Below, in pieces: positions 9,377 through 17,905 of a stretch of DNA of 64,000 bases. The position numbers and the translations under genes were made by a program. The notes beneath the pieces are model-generated. The model did no database searches. It saw nothing but the letters and a program-made list of their open reading frames with translations, and had not been told where the DNA came from. The stretch comes from an uncultured Alphaproteobacteria bacterium. Its GTDB lineage: Bacteria; Pseudomonadota; Alphaproteobacteria; Rs-D84. The first letter of the stretch is position 1. Each line of letters begins with the position of its first letter. The stretch covers positions 186,001 through 250,000 of the forward strand of contig CALXWY010000001.1 of assembly GCA_944392535.1 (NCBI GenBank), written 5' to 3'.

Positions 9377-10588
9377 ATGAAGAAATATCTGTCGTGGCCG
9401 ATGTTGGCGATTGTTTTGTTTGGGGTTGCGCCTGCGGTGGGGGCGACAAATTCTGGGACGCGTGCTGCATCCAGTGCGGATTTAACCGGTATGCCGGCGG
9501 TGCGTGAACGGACCCAGGTTGACTATGAAAAATATGAAACACGTACAACGTCAAAAACATATGATTCGGCGGATGCGAAAAATTTATATTATGTAAAGCC
9601 GGCTGACCGCAGCCAGTTGTATAAGCAATATGCCGGAAATTCAGATGCAACAGTTCGTACGTCGCGCGCAGAAACATATCGCAGTGAATTGCGTCGTAAA
9701 TATTATCTGGCACATCCATTCTTTCAGCCTTTGGGTGGGGATTTTGGTTCTGTGACGGATTTGTCATATACAATGAATTCGTATGATTTCAGTATAACTG
9801 GCAATACGTCGGATCCATCGGCAAAGTGGAATATGGGCCAGTTTTCCATCAAGGAAGATTTCAGTTATGGTATTACGGACCGTATCGCCGTGATGGCAAT
9901 GGCACGTTTTGATATATCTGATTATAAATTTGATTGGTCATTGCCAGATGTCCCAGATGATACAATGAAAGACAATGGTTTTAATATGTTCGGACTGGGG
10001 GCACAATGGCGGTTTGTTGATACAACGAATTGGATTGCAACACTGTCTGGATATTATCAATATCAACACGATATTTCAAATAATGCCATATTGGATATCA
10101 AGGGCGGGTATAAAGTTGGGTCTTCAACTATATATGGATTGGCGCGTGCATGGTATGTCGCGTTTGATGGCGATTCGTATGGTAACGGAATCGTTGGTAC
10201 AACGGATGCAGGTTTGGAATCTACAATATTCTTGGCATACAAAACAAATGTTTCTGATGCATTTTATGCCGAAGGTGGATTGGGAATATTCAGTGTACTG
10301 GATGAAGATTGGACGTTGAATTTTGAAGGTATATTTGGGTATTACGATTGGCATAACCAGGCCAGCTTAAAAGCCGCAATTGGGTGGCAACCAAATGACT
10401 GGTTCGCATTGAATCTGTACGGTAAAATGGCGGTTTATGATTCTGCAAACGGCAAAGATTTAGCACTGTATGCAACAGATACTGCCTTGGACAGCCCGCA
10501 GTTTGGTGATTTTGTCTATGTCGGGTCGGCGCATTTGGATAATTATTCCGAAGCGGTTGTCGGATTACAGGCAATATTTTCGTTTTAA
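9377..10588 (+). CDS. Predicted outer-membrane beta-barrel protein
   Basis: 403 residues starting with a clear signal peptide (MKKYLSWPMLAIVLFGVAPAVGA). The ATG at 9377 has AAGGAGA upstream; reading further upstream in frame would run into the promoter. From about residue 110 the sequence alternates polar and aromatic residues in short strands separated by Gly/Asp/Asn turns (FSYGITDRIAVMAMARF, YGLARAWYVAF), and it ends VVGLQAIFSF, with a terminal Phe as in outer-membrane barrels. I do not recognise a named family. The next gene, also barrel-like, is 70 bases downstream, so they may be functionally paired. Confidence 0.75.
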   Translation: MKKYLSWPMLAIVLFGVAPAVGATNSGTRAASSADLTGMPAVRERTQVDYEKYETRTTSKTYDSADAKNLYYVKPADRSQLYKQYAGNSDATVRTSRAETYRSELRRKYYLAHPFFQPLGGDFGSVTDLSYTMNSYDFSITGNTSDPSAKWNMGQFSIKEDFSYGITDRIAVMAMARFDISDYKFDWSLPDVPDDTMKDNGFNMFGLGAQWRFVDTTNWIATLSGYYQYQHDISNNAILDIKGGYKVGSSTIYGLARAWYVAFDGDSYGNGIVGTTDAGLESTIFLAYKTNVSDAFYAEGGLGIFSVLDEDWTLNFEGIFGYYDWHNQASLKAAIGWQPNDWFALNLYGKMAVYDSANGKDLALYATDTALDSPQFGDFVYVGSAHLDNYSEAVVGLQAIFSF

Positions 10589-10603
10589 TATTTGGTAAAA
10601 CAA

Positions 10604-10625
10604 CGGGCTGTGATGCCACAGCCCG
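10604..10625 (+). other. Strong hairpin between two outer-membrane genes
   Basis: A perfect 9-base stem (CGGGCTGTG and CACAGCCCG) with an ATGC loop lies between the genes at 9377 and 10659. It lacks a T-run on the plus strand, so it may be a 3'-end stabiliser, a weak terminator or an mRNA processing site. No promoter is obvious after it. Confidence 0.6.
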
Positions 10626-10658
10626 AAATATTGTATAAAATAACCAAGGTGAGAGAGA

Positions 10659-11390
10659 ATGCGTAGATTTTTATTTGCTTTGTTTGGCATCGTCATAGGA
10701 ATTTTACCATTGACCTGTGTTAATGATGCGCGCGCAGACGGATTGGATTTTGATACATCTGACCCGTTGTTTATGTTAGCCCAAGGGGATTTGTTATCGG
10801 AAACAACATTGACATATTGGGATAATGTTTTACGTGCCGGCGAGACGTTTTCATATGGCATTAACAGTCGTCTGACAATCGCACTGAATTTTAATTATCA
10901 GCAAGATTTTAATGGCCCGAATGATGGTTTTTCGGCGGTTGATTTAGGGGGCGTTTATCGCGTCAGTACCGCCAGTGGCAATAATGCAAATATTATTTCA
11001 GATGTTTTGTTTGGGTTGAAATTTGGCGGTTCGTCGCATGTGCGAACCCCGGATTTTGCAGATTCTACGTATTATGCAGGATATCGTTTTGGACGGCAAT
11101 GGGCCGGTGTTACATTGGCGGCAACAATAAAGTCCAGTTGGATTTTTGATGATTCAATTGGTATGGCGTATATAGATTTTATGCCCGAAGCATATTTTCG
11201 TATCGCATCTGATTGGCGCTTGGGGGCGAATTTTATGTTGCGCAAAGCCACAGAATCATGGTTTAACCAAGAATGGGTTGGCGGAAAGATTTTGCGCCAA
11301 TATGGACGTACACAGTATATAGGGCATTTAGACTATGAATTTGAAAGCGATGAATTACAAGTTGGTTTGGATGTAAATATATTGTTCTGA
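10659..11390 (+). CDS. Predicted outer-membrane beta-barrel protein, short
   Basis: 243 residues with a signal peptide (MRRFLFALFGIVIGILPLTCVNDARA). AGGTGAGAGAG precedes the ATG. The body has barrel-like alternation (ETFSYGINSRLTIALNFNY, RFGRQWAGVTLAATIKSSW) and ends DELQVGLDVNILF with a terminal Phe. The phrase FSYGIxxR is shared with the preceding protein (FSYGITDR against FSYGINSR), so the two may be distant paralogs. No named family recognised. Confidence 0.75.
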   Translation: MRRFLFALFGIVIGILPLTCVNDARADGLDFDTSDPLFMLAQGDLLSETTLTYWDNVLRAGETFSYGINSRLTIALNFNYQQDFNGPNDGFSAVDLGGVYRVSTASGNNANIISDVLFGLKFGGSSHVRTPDFADSTYYAGYRFGRQWAGVTLAATIKSSWIFDDSIGMAYIDFMPEAYFRIASDWRLGANFMLRKATESWFNQEWVGGKILRQYGRTQYIGHLDYEFESDELQVGLDVNILF

Positions 11391-11396
11391 TTTATG

Positions 11397-11425
11397 AAAA
11401 AATCCTGGTGACGCCAGGATTTTTT
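11397..11425. terminator. Bidirectional terminator between the 10659 gene and rarA
   Basis: A 12-base stem (AAAAAATCCTGG and CCAGGATTTTTT) around TGACG. It gives a T-run on both strands and overlaps the rarA stop codon, so it can end both convergent transcripts. Confidence 0.85.
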
Positions 11426-12707
11426 ATTTCTTTTCGGATTGGATTTTTTGGCGCAGCGCGTCCCAATAATCCAAACGTTTTTTTATTTCGCGTTCAAATC
11501 CGCGTTCAATTGGGTGATAAAACTTTTGGCGCGGCATAGATTCTGGGAAACAATTTTGACCGCTGAATCCAGACGCGGTATCAGGTTCATAAATATATCC
11601 AGCACCATACCCCATATTTTTCATCATACGTGTCGGTGCATTCAAAATATTTTTCGGGGGCATCAAACTGCCTGTGTCGCGGGCAGTGCGATATGCCGCG
11701 GTTTGGGCGCGGTAATTAGCCGTACTTTTCGGCGCTGTCCCCAGGTATATAACCAATTCTGTTAATGCCAGATCCCCTTCGGGACTGCCCATGCGTTCAT
11801 ATATCTGCCATGCGGCCAGTGCAATTTGCATTGCGTTCGGGTCGGCCAGTCCGATATCTTCCATGGCGAAACGTGTCAAACGACGAAACAGATACATCGG
11901 GTCTTGGCCAGATGTCATCATGCGGGCCGTCCAATACAGGGCCGCATCAGTATCACTGGCACGCAATGATTTATGAACGGCCGATATTAAATTGTAATGT
12001 TCATCCCCAGATTTATCAGACAGTGGCGCGCGTTTTTGTATCGCGTTATCCAGTTCTTCGGGTGACAGATTTTTTTTGAATTTTGCGTTGACCAGATATT
12101 CAACCGTATTCAATAAAAATCGGGCATCCCCGTCGGACATCTGGGCCAGGTGTATGCGCGCATTTTCATCCAATGGCAATTTTTTACCAAGAAATTTTTC
12201 AGCACGCGACATCAGAATCATTAAATCTTCGCTGGATAACGGTTGCAGAACACCAACGTGGCACCGCGACAATAATGCGTTGTTCAAATTAAAACTGGGG
12301 TTTTCAGTTGTTGCGCCCATGAATATAACAGTGCCATCTTCAAGATATGGCAGCAATGTATCCTGTTGCGTTTTATTAAAACGATGAATTTCGTCAATAA
12401 ACAACAATGTGCCGCGCCCAATTTCACGATTCATTTTGGCGGCATCCATTGCCTTTTTAATATCTGCGGTTCCGGAAAATACCGCCGACATCGGTACAAA
12501 ATCCATATCAACAGATTTTGCCAACGCACGTGCAATTGTTGTTTTTCCGCACCCGGGTGGACCCCACAGTATCAAATTTGATAATTTATGGTTGTCAACC
12601 ATTCTGCGGACCAGGCCGTTTTCACCCAACAGTTGGGATTGACCGACAATTTCATCAATTGTTGATGGCCGCATTAAGTCTGCTAATGGTCTGTTTTCAG
12701 ATTGCAT
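11424..12707 (-). CDS. rarA: Replication-associated recombination protein A (MgsA/RarA ATPase)
   Basis: 427 residues. The N-terminus (RPSTIDEIVGQSQLLG) matches the RarA start. Walker A is GPPGCGKTTIARALA and the Walker B region is LLFIDEIHRFNKTQQD, both typical of RarA/WHIP. The C-terminal half has the RarA tetramerisation part (ALAAWQIYERMGSPEGDLAL). RarA is a clamp-loader-like AAA+ protein acting at stalled replication forks and ssDNA ends. It is divergent from the MucR-like gene across 76 bases. Confidence 0.95.
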   Translation of the reverse strand: MQSENRPLADLMRPSTIDEIVGQSQLLGENGLVRRMVDNHKLSNLILWGPPGCGKTTIARALAKSVDMDFVPMSAVFSGTADIKKAMDAAKMNREIGRGTLLFIDEIHRFNKTQQDTLLPYLEDGTVIFMGATTENPSFNLNNALLSRCHVGVLQPLSSEDLMILMSRAEKFLGKKLPLDENARIHLAQMSDGDARFLLNTVEYLVNAKFKKNLSPEELDNAIQKRAPLSDKSGDEHYNLISAVHKSLRASDTDAALYWTARMMTSGQDPMYLFRRLTRFAMEDIGLADPNAMQIALAAWQIYERMGSPEGDLALTELVIYLGTAPKSTANYRAQTAAYRTARDTGSLMPPKNILNAPTRMMKNMGYGAGYIYEPDTASGFSGQNCFPESMPRQKFYHPIERGFEREIKKRLDYWDALRQKIQSEKK

Positions 12708-12741
12708 TTGTTTTTTACTGTATTTTTATTTGTCTTTTATT

Positions 12742-12752
12742 TGTGATATAAT
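12742..12752 (+). promoter_or_regulatory. Extended -10 element before the MucR-like gene
   Basis: TGTGATATAAT (-10 TATAAT at 12747-12752) lies in the rarA/mucR divergent gap. There is no good -35 at the proper distance. The downstream AAGGG at about 12770 and a TTG start fit translation of the regulator. Confidence 0.5.
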
Positions 12753-12783
12753 AAATTCTAGTAAATAAACAAGGGTTTATCAA

Positions 12784-13167
12784 TTGGTAAGTACAAATAA
12801 AGATTCTGAATTTGCGTTGGCGGTGGCAAATCTGGCCGCGGCGGCAATGGCGGCAAATCCGGCATTGACGATGGATGATGCAGTGCGCGCAGCACGCGAA
12901 AGTTTGCGTGGTGCGTCCGTCACCCCCCAGCAAATTGCTGCATCGGTTCAGCCTGATAAAATTCAGTGTCTGGAAGATGGTACATGGCATATCATGCTGC
13001 GGCGTTATGTTAAAAGAAAGTTTAATCTTGGCCCACAACAGTATCGGCAAAAATGGGGATTGCCAGACAATTATCCGTTTGTTGCACCAAATTATTCGGC
13101 GCATCGGTCGCGAATTGCAAAAAAACATGGTTTGGGTAAAAACAACCGCAGGGGGCGCAAAAAATGA
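12784..13167 (+). CDS. MucR/Ros-family regulator lacking the zinc histidines
   Basis: 127 residues from a TTG start chosen because CAAGGG lies 8 bases upstream and the family's N-terminal helix begins here. The core CLEDG...YRQKWGLPDNYPFVAPNY is the MucR/Ros signature. MucR proteins bind AT-rich promoter DNA as H-NS-like global regulators. Zinc ligands in the Ros finger are Cys-x2-Cys/Asp, His, His. Here Cys62 and Asp65 are kept, but the histidine positions read Tyr75 and Phe80, so zinc binding is doubtful. Its stop overlaps the next start (ATGA). Confidence 0.85.
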   Translation: MVSTNKDSEFALAVANLAAAAMAANPALTMDDAVRAARESLRGASVTPQQIAASVQPDKIQCLEDGTWHIMLRRYVKRKFNLGPQQYRQKWGLPDNYPFVAPNYSAHRSRIAKKHGLGKNNRRGRKK

Positions 13168-15095
13168 CGGATAAATTCAGAAAAACTGTAAAGGTTCCAG
13201 AAAATGCCGCCGCACGCCTGCGGCGGGCCGCCGAAAAATTGCATCCACGTGAATTTGTACGTGATATGCGTATGTATGGTGAAGATGAAAAGTTGGAATT
13301 CAAAGATGCCGCCGCAATAATGGGACTGGGGTTGGCCAAGGGTATGGCGTGGATGGCCGCTGGGGGGGCACAATTGTTGTTAACCTTGGCGCGTTGGACA
13401 ACAATGGATAATGCATTTCTGCGCAAAATGGAAAATCATTTTGCTGTGATGGATGTTGGAAAAAATAAGCGGGGGCAACCGAAAAAATTATCGTCGTTTG
13501 CAAAAAAATATCCTAATCTGTCGGCGCATATATTGTGGATTTTTGGTCTGGGGCTGGTGTCGGGCGGAACATATGCCGGCGTAAAGTATGTGCCAGATAA
13601 AATTCAAACAGTCAAAGAAGCACGCGCAGAACAAGAGGCCGCAAGACAAGCAGAAGAGGCCGCGCGTGGAACATATCGGGCTTTTTTGAATAAGATGCAG
13701 CCAATTACGCCATTTTTAATCGCAGATTTAATTGCCAAAGAAGGGGTACATATAGATGAAAAAACAGGTTTGCATGTACCGTATCGTGATTCACGTGGAA
13801 TCCCAACAATTGGATTTGGTTCAACCGTGCTGAAAAATGGCCAACGTGTCACAATGAATACCCCACCAATCACAACGGCCGAAGCATATGAAACGGCGCG
13901 GTGGCATCTGGAAGAAGGCGAAACATATTTTGTGTTGTACTGTTATGATACTGCACTGAAAAATGTTGATGTGAATACCACTAATGAAGCGCTGGGGATG
14001 AGTTCTGTTATATATAACGCGTATACTAAATTAATAGAAGAACCCAATGACCGTAATTGCAAAGAACGTTTCGCGCATTTACGTAATCTGCTGGATGAAT
14101 ACGGTTTTGCCGTGCCAGATTCATTGGTGCAACAGTTGTTTGCACAGTATCCGATTCGTGCAGGAACCAGTTTTGGACAAGAATGGATAAATGGGGCCAG
14201 TAAAGATGTTATGGCAAATCGTTTGGGACGATTTTTGTCGGGTGGACGTGGTCTGTATTGGCGGCGATGGCTGGAAGCAGGGTTGTTAACAGGTGATATA
14301 ACGCCGCAAATGCTGCTTAGTTGTCCAGTAAACGGAATGTATGAATTCTTTCGTGTGATGGACGGTAAAAAAAGTGCATTCTTTATCGGCGATATTGAAA
14401 ATCGGCGTGTAAATAAAGATACGTTTTTGAAGTTTAAGCAATGGTTGGCAAATCCCGTCAGTGCAGATGGTTTTGATTTAAGTTCGTGGAAAAAAATTGG
14501 CGACTTTTTGCCAAGTGATGTTTTGGCATATTGTCAGAATGGTGAATGCGAACTGGATAATCCGAATTTTAACAAAAATATGTCTGGGCGTGATGTGGTG
14601 CTGGTCAAAACATATACAATGGGATATGATGCGCAATATAAAAATGCAATGGCGGCATATGTTGCAACAGACTATGATTCGGCAGCCAGCCAGTTTGAAA
14701 AGATGATTACAGAATATCCGAATAATGCGCTGTTGCGTAATGATTTGGCGGCGACATACAATAAAATCGGACGGTTTTCTGATGCGGTTGCCCAGGCGCG
14801 CGAAATACTGCATCGTATTGGTGATAAAAGCCAATATGCCGCGGCACAGTATAATGCGGGGTTTGCGTATGAACAAATGGGGGATTTGGAACGTGCATTG
14901 TTGAATTACCAATTGGCGGTTAAAAATGGTAATGTCAGTGTTGGCCAGGATGTCAGCCGTGTACAAAGAAAAATAAAGTCTGGGAAAACAATTGCGTTTT
15001 ATGATGCACTGGACCAGATTAATGCGGATGGTGAAAAACGCGTGCGCGGGGATATAAACAATATAAAATTAAACAAATCAGAATATATCGCATAA
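13164..15095 (+). CDS. Membrane-anchored GH24-type lysozyme with C-terminal TPRs
   Basis: 643 residues. There is a basic N-terminus, a hydrophobic stretch at about 48-78, a membrane segment at about 122-143 (HILWIFGLGLVSGGTYAGV) and an Ala/Glu-rich helix (150-170). From 185 the sequence has AKEGVH...PYRDSRGIPTIGFG. This fits the T4-lysozyme (GH24) triad: Glu193, Asp209 and Thr215, with the same Asp-Thr spacing as phage lysozymes (6). TPR-like repeats lie at about 505-600. A cell-wall muramidase or transglycosylase-like role in the periplasm is inferred. The ATG overlaps the mucR stop and ybeY-lnt starts 11 bases later. Confidence 0.75.
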   Translation: MTDKFRKTVKVPENAAARLRRAAEKLHPREFVRDMRMYGEDEKLEFKDAAAIMGLGLAKGMAWMAAGGAQLLLTLARWTTMDNAFLRKMENHFAVMDVGKNKRGQPKKLSSFAKKYPNLSAHILWIFGLGLVSGGTYAGVKYVPDKIQTVKEARAEQEAARQAEEAARGTYRAFLNKMQPITPFLIADLIAKEGVHIDEKTGLHVPYRDSRGIPTIGFGSTVLKNGQRVTMNTPPITTAEAYETARWHLEEGETYFVLYCYDTALKNVDVNTTNEALGMSSVIYNAYTKLIEEPNDRNCKERFAHLRNLLDEYGFAVPDSLVQQLFAQYPIRAGTSFGQEWINGASKDVMANRLGRFLSGGRGLYWRRWLEAGLLTGDITPQMLLSCPVNGMYEFFRVMDGKKSAFFIGDIENRRVNKDTFLKFKQWLANPVSADGFDLSSWKKIGDFLPSDVLAYCQNGECELDNPNFNKNMSGRDVVLVKTYTMGYDAQYKNAMAAYVATDYDSAASQFEKMITEYPNNALLRNDLAATYNKIGRFSDAVAQAREILHRIGDKSQYAAAQYNAGFAYEQMGDLERALLNYQLAVKNGNVSVGQDVSRVQRKIKSGKTIAFYDALDQINADGEKRVRGDINNIKLNKSEYIA

Positions 15096-15106
15096 ATGGA
15101 TTTGAC

Positions 15107-17125
15107 ATGAAAGTATATATAAATTATCAAGATAAAAGATGGCGTAAATATAAAATTGATTTTATGCAAATTGCGAATATGGCGGCAATTGATGTATCCC
15201 CAGATGCAGAAGTGTCAATTACACTGACCAATGACGCGGAAATTCAAAAAATTAATAAACAGTATCGTGGTAAAGATGCACCAACAAATGTTTTATCATT
15301 TGAATTGGGGGATGATATTTTATTGGGTGATATTTTTATTTCTTTGGATACAGTTATGCGTGAAGCAAAAAATGAAAATATATCTGTGGCGGAACATACC
15401 GCCCACATGGTTGTTCATGGTATGTTGCATTTACAGGGATATGATCATATAAAAAATTCAGATGCACGCAAAATGGAAAATCTGGAAATAAATATACTGA
15501 AAAAATTAAATATAAAAAATCCCTATGCGCCGGAATCGTGTATATGCAGCGATTTATCATGTTGTCCTGGGGGAAAGTTTTTTGCATTTTTGCATCGGTT
15601 AAAAATTCGTCCAGATGGATTCTGGCAATATATATTAATGGCGTTAATGGGGGCAATTTGCGCGTTTGGTTTTGCGCCGTTTAATTTATGGTGGGCGACA
15701 CTGGGGGCAATATTTGTTGCATACAGATTAATGTTGCGTACACATTCGCGTGGAATATGGGGGGCGTTTGTGCGTGTCTTGCCGTTCAGTGCAATGTATG
15801 CAATTGCGATGTTTTGGTGGGTAACGAATTCAATATATGTTGTGCCAGATTTGGCCGCGCAATTTGCAATATGGACGGTGCCGGCACTGGTTGGAATTGG
15901 TATTGTTGGTGGTTTTATATTTGCAATTCCATTTGTCGTAATCATGCGTATGCGTACAAATCCGGCATCCAGAGTCTTTGTTTTTGCAGCAATTTGGACA
16001 TTGGTTTTATGGTTGCGTGAATGGGCGTTTACTGGATTTCCGTGGAATCCAATTGCGAATATTATGATGCCTTTTCCGATGATTGCGAATTCTATGTCGC
16101 TGTGGGGGGCACTGGGGTTGACGTTTGTGTGTGTTGGAATCATTGCCGCGTTGGCAGAATTATTTGGGCAATGGCGGAATTGGCGTGTCTGGGGTGTCTT
16201 TGCTGTTTTTATATTATTAGGTATCGGCGGTGCCATTTATGGTGCATATAATATGTCACGTTCAAATGTTTCGTGTGATGCGTCGCCGGTTATTCGGATT
16301 ATTCAACCTGCACGCAGCGCGGTACAAAAGGCGTCGCATTCACGTGCAGATGCAATTCGCAATGCAGATACAAATATTGCGTATATGACGGGATTGGCGG
16401 TAATTAATAATAATGCGGACTTGGTTGTGTTCCCAGAAACAGCATATCCGTACGCGGTTTTGAATGGTGACGATATGCCAATGGCAACCCAGGTTGGTGC
16501 CAATATGATTATTGGCGCAACGCATGTTGATGATGGTGGTGTCTATAATTCAATGATTGTTGCCAATCCAAATGGCATGATAAAAAAGATTTACAGTAAA
16601 TCACACTTGGTGCCGTTTGGCGAATATCGCCCGTTTGGTGACATTATCCCAACACCAGGGCAATTATCACAGGGTGCCGGCCCAGAAATTATAAGTGTTG
16701 ATTTAAGTGGCAAGACTTTTTCATTTGCGCCGGCAATATGTTATGAAATTATTTTTTCTGATTCATTGGTACCGGCGGGCGCCAATCCAGACGCAATTAT
16801 AAATATTACAAATGATACTTGGTTTGGTGCAACACCGGGTACGTACCAGCACTTGGATATGGTGCGGCGTTATGCAATTGAATCAGGTTTGCCCATTGTG
16901 CGCGCAAACTATTCGGGAATCAGCGCATTTGTTAATCCAGATGGAACAATTTTGTCGTTAATTCCAATCGCGCAACCTGGATATGCTGATGGGGTCGTAT
17001 GTGGTGCGCACAGTACACCATATCACGCAATTGGGCGTGATGGATGGATGATAATTATACTGGCATTTTCATGTGTATGTGTGATGTTTTTGAACCGTCG
17101 TTGTGAAAAAAATAAACCAGTATAA
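15107..17125 (+). CDS. Fusion of endoribonuclease YbeY and apolipoprotein N-acyltransferase Lnt
   Basis: 672 residues in one uninterrupted frame. Residues 1-140 are YbeY: NVLSFELGDDILLGDI, then HGMLHLQGYDH with His104, His108 and His114 as zinc ligands. A Cys-rich linker (CICSDLSCC, 145-153) leads into Lnt: membrane segments from 170 to 380, then a nitrilase-fold domain with Glu444 (FPETAYP), Lys498 (YSKSHLVPFGEY) and Cys545 (APAICYEIIF). YbeY matures 16S rRNA in the cytoplasm; Lnt acylates lipoproteins from the periplasmic side. Many alphaproteobacteria have ybeY and lnt close together with a corC-type gene between; that gene is absent here. Confidence 0.9.
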   Translation: MKVYINYQDKRWRKYKIDFMQIANMAAIDVSPDAEVSITLTNDAEIQKINKQYRGKDAPTNVLSFELGDDILLGDIFISLDTVMREAKNENISVAEHTAHMVVHGMLHLQGYDHIKNSDARKMENLEINILKKLNIKNPYAPESCICSDLSCCPGGKFFAFLHRLKIRPDGFWQYILMALMGAICAFGFAPFNLWWATLGAIFVAYRLMLRTHSRGIWGAFVRVLPFSAMYAIAMFWWVTNSIYVVPDLAAQFAIWTVPALVGIGIVGGFIFAIPFVVIMRMRTNPASRVFVFAAIWTLVLWLREWAFTGFPWNPIANIMMPFPMIANSMSLWGALGLTFVCVGIIAALAELFGQWRNWRVWGVFAVFILLGIGGAIYGAYNMSRSNVSCDASPVIRIIQPARSAVQKASHSRADAIRNADTNIAYMTGLAVINNNADLVVFPETAYPYAVLNGDDMPMATQVGANMIIGATHVDDGGVYNSMIVANPNGMIKKIYSKSHLVPFGEYRPFGDIIPTPGQLSQGAGPEIISVDLSGKTFSFAPAICYEIIFSDSLVPAGANPDAIINITNDTWFGATPGTYQHLDMVRRYAIESGLPIVRANYSGISAFVNPDGTILSLIPIAQPGYADGVVCGAHSTPYHAIGRDGWMIIILAFSCVCVMFLNRRCEKNKPV

Positions 17126-17250
17126 TATTTTATTTTCATTAATGTTATATGTTACGATATAATACCAATGACGCTGAGGGTTGGCAGTGTTGGTGGCGCC
17201 GTCGGTAACATATTAATCAACGGCATTGGTGGCAACCCAGGCGCCGATGA
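17126..17250. other. Gap between ybeY-lnt and the RHH gene with several complementary segments
   Basis: Non-coding apart from the doubtful small ORF at 17168. Segments that could pair: ATGTTAC with GTAACAT, ACCAATG with CATTGGT, and GGGTTG with CAACCC. They occur in the same order on both sides, so the pairings exclude each other rather than nest. No T-run terminator is visible. Confidence 0.3.
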
Positions 17251-17254
17251 TTAA
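17168..17254 (+). CDS. Possible 28-residue Gly-rich peptide
   Basis: A short open frame starting ATG at 17168 and ending TAA at 17252-17254 encodes a Gly/Val/Ile-rich peptide (MTLRVGSVGGAVGNILING, then about nine residues). A TATAAT (GATATAAT) lies about ten bases before the ATG, so a leaderless message is conceivable. There is no Shine-Dalgarno site. Its stop overlaps the RHH stop on the other strand within a shared TTAA. It may be chance. Confidence 0.2.
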   Translation: MTLRVGSVGGAVGNILINGIGGNPGADD

Positions 17255-17454
17255 TTTTTTAACTGGGTCAGAATCCATACGCGTATCGCAGATGACAGGT
17301 TCGTACCCGGTGCACGCGTGTCATCAATGTCGGTAATGATTGATGCAACAGATTTTTTCTTGTCTTGGGCGATGCGTTGCAGTTCGGCCACAAATTCTGG
17401 TTCCAGTGTAATACTGGTTTGGTGGCCTGATAAAGATACAGATATTTTTTTCAT
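17251..17454 (-). CDS. Ribbon-helix-helix protein (RHH_4 type)
   Basis: 67 residues starting with MKKISVSLSGHQTSITLEPE. This is the RHH_4 pattern common in alphaproteobacteria: a basic beta strand, GHxTSIxLEP, then a helix with ELQRIA, and a tail LSSAIRVWIL. RHH proteins bind DNA as dimers through the beta strand, so it is likely a small regulator. I took the internal ATG (17454) because an upstream in-frame start would extend into the preceding gene. It is the last gene of a four-gene minus-strand cluster, two bases after the SUKH-like gene. Confidence 0.85.
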   Translation of the reverse strand: MKKISVSLSGHQTSITLEPEFVAELQRIAQDKKKSVASIITDIDDTRAPGTNLSSAIRVWILTQLKN

Positions 17455-17456
17455 TG

Positions 17457-17894
17457 TTAAAATTTCCCAGCAACCAGGCAATCGGTCATCGCGCGATACG
17501 GATCATCATATTTACGCAGTATGTCCAAATTTGTATTGCCCAGCATATAACATGTGCCAAAAGAATCAAATGCAAACCAAAACAGATCGTTGCGTCCAAA
17601 CAATGTCTTGGCGTGCATTTGTGGAATACTGATTAGTTCGGAATTTATTGTTACTATATCCGGAATGGGATGTTTTATCCCGCGTGAAACATTCTGGGGG
17701 CCAAAGATATAACCACTGCCTAAATTAATGGCACCACATTGTGTGTACAAATCAATCATAAATTGTGGCAGTATGGCGGCACGCATCTGTTGCAGTGATG
17801 TATTAACCAATGTTATTGCATTCGGCGCAACGCCCGGCGATACCAGCGCATTTTGTGATTTCAATAATGACAAAAATTCAGATAACTGTGTCAT
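17457..17894 (-). CDS. SMI1/KNR4 (SUKH)-like protein
   Basis: 145 residues. The start at 17894 (MTQLSEFLSLL) is preferred to a longer frame that would overlap the upstream gene entirely. The pattern LPQFMIDLYTQCGAINLGSG, followed by an IFGP turn and a C-terminal NDLFWFAFDSFGTCYML, resembles SMI1/KNR4 (SUKH) domains. Those act in many bacteria as immunity proteins against nuclease toxins, or as general adaptors. The similarity is from memory of the fold pattern. It lies between an unknown protein and the RHH regulator. Confidence 0.5.
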   Translation of the reverse strand: MTQLSEFLSLLKSQNALVSPGVAPNAITLVNTSLQQMRAAILPQFMIDLYTQCGAINLGSGYIFGPQNVSRGIKHPIPDIVTINSELISIPQMHAKTLFGRNDLFWFAFDSFGTCYMLGNTNLDILRKYDDPYRAMTDCLVAGKF

Positions 17895-17905
17895 TGATGA
17901 TAAAC

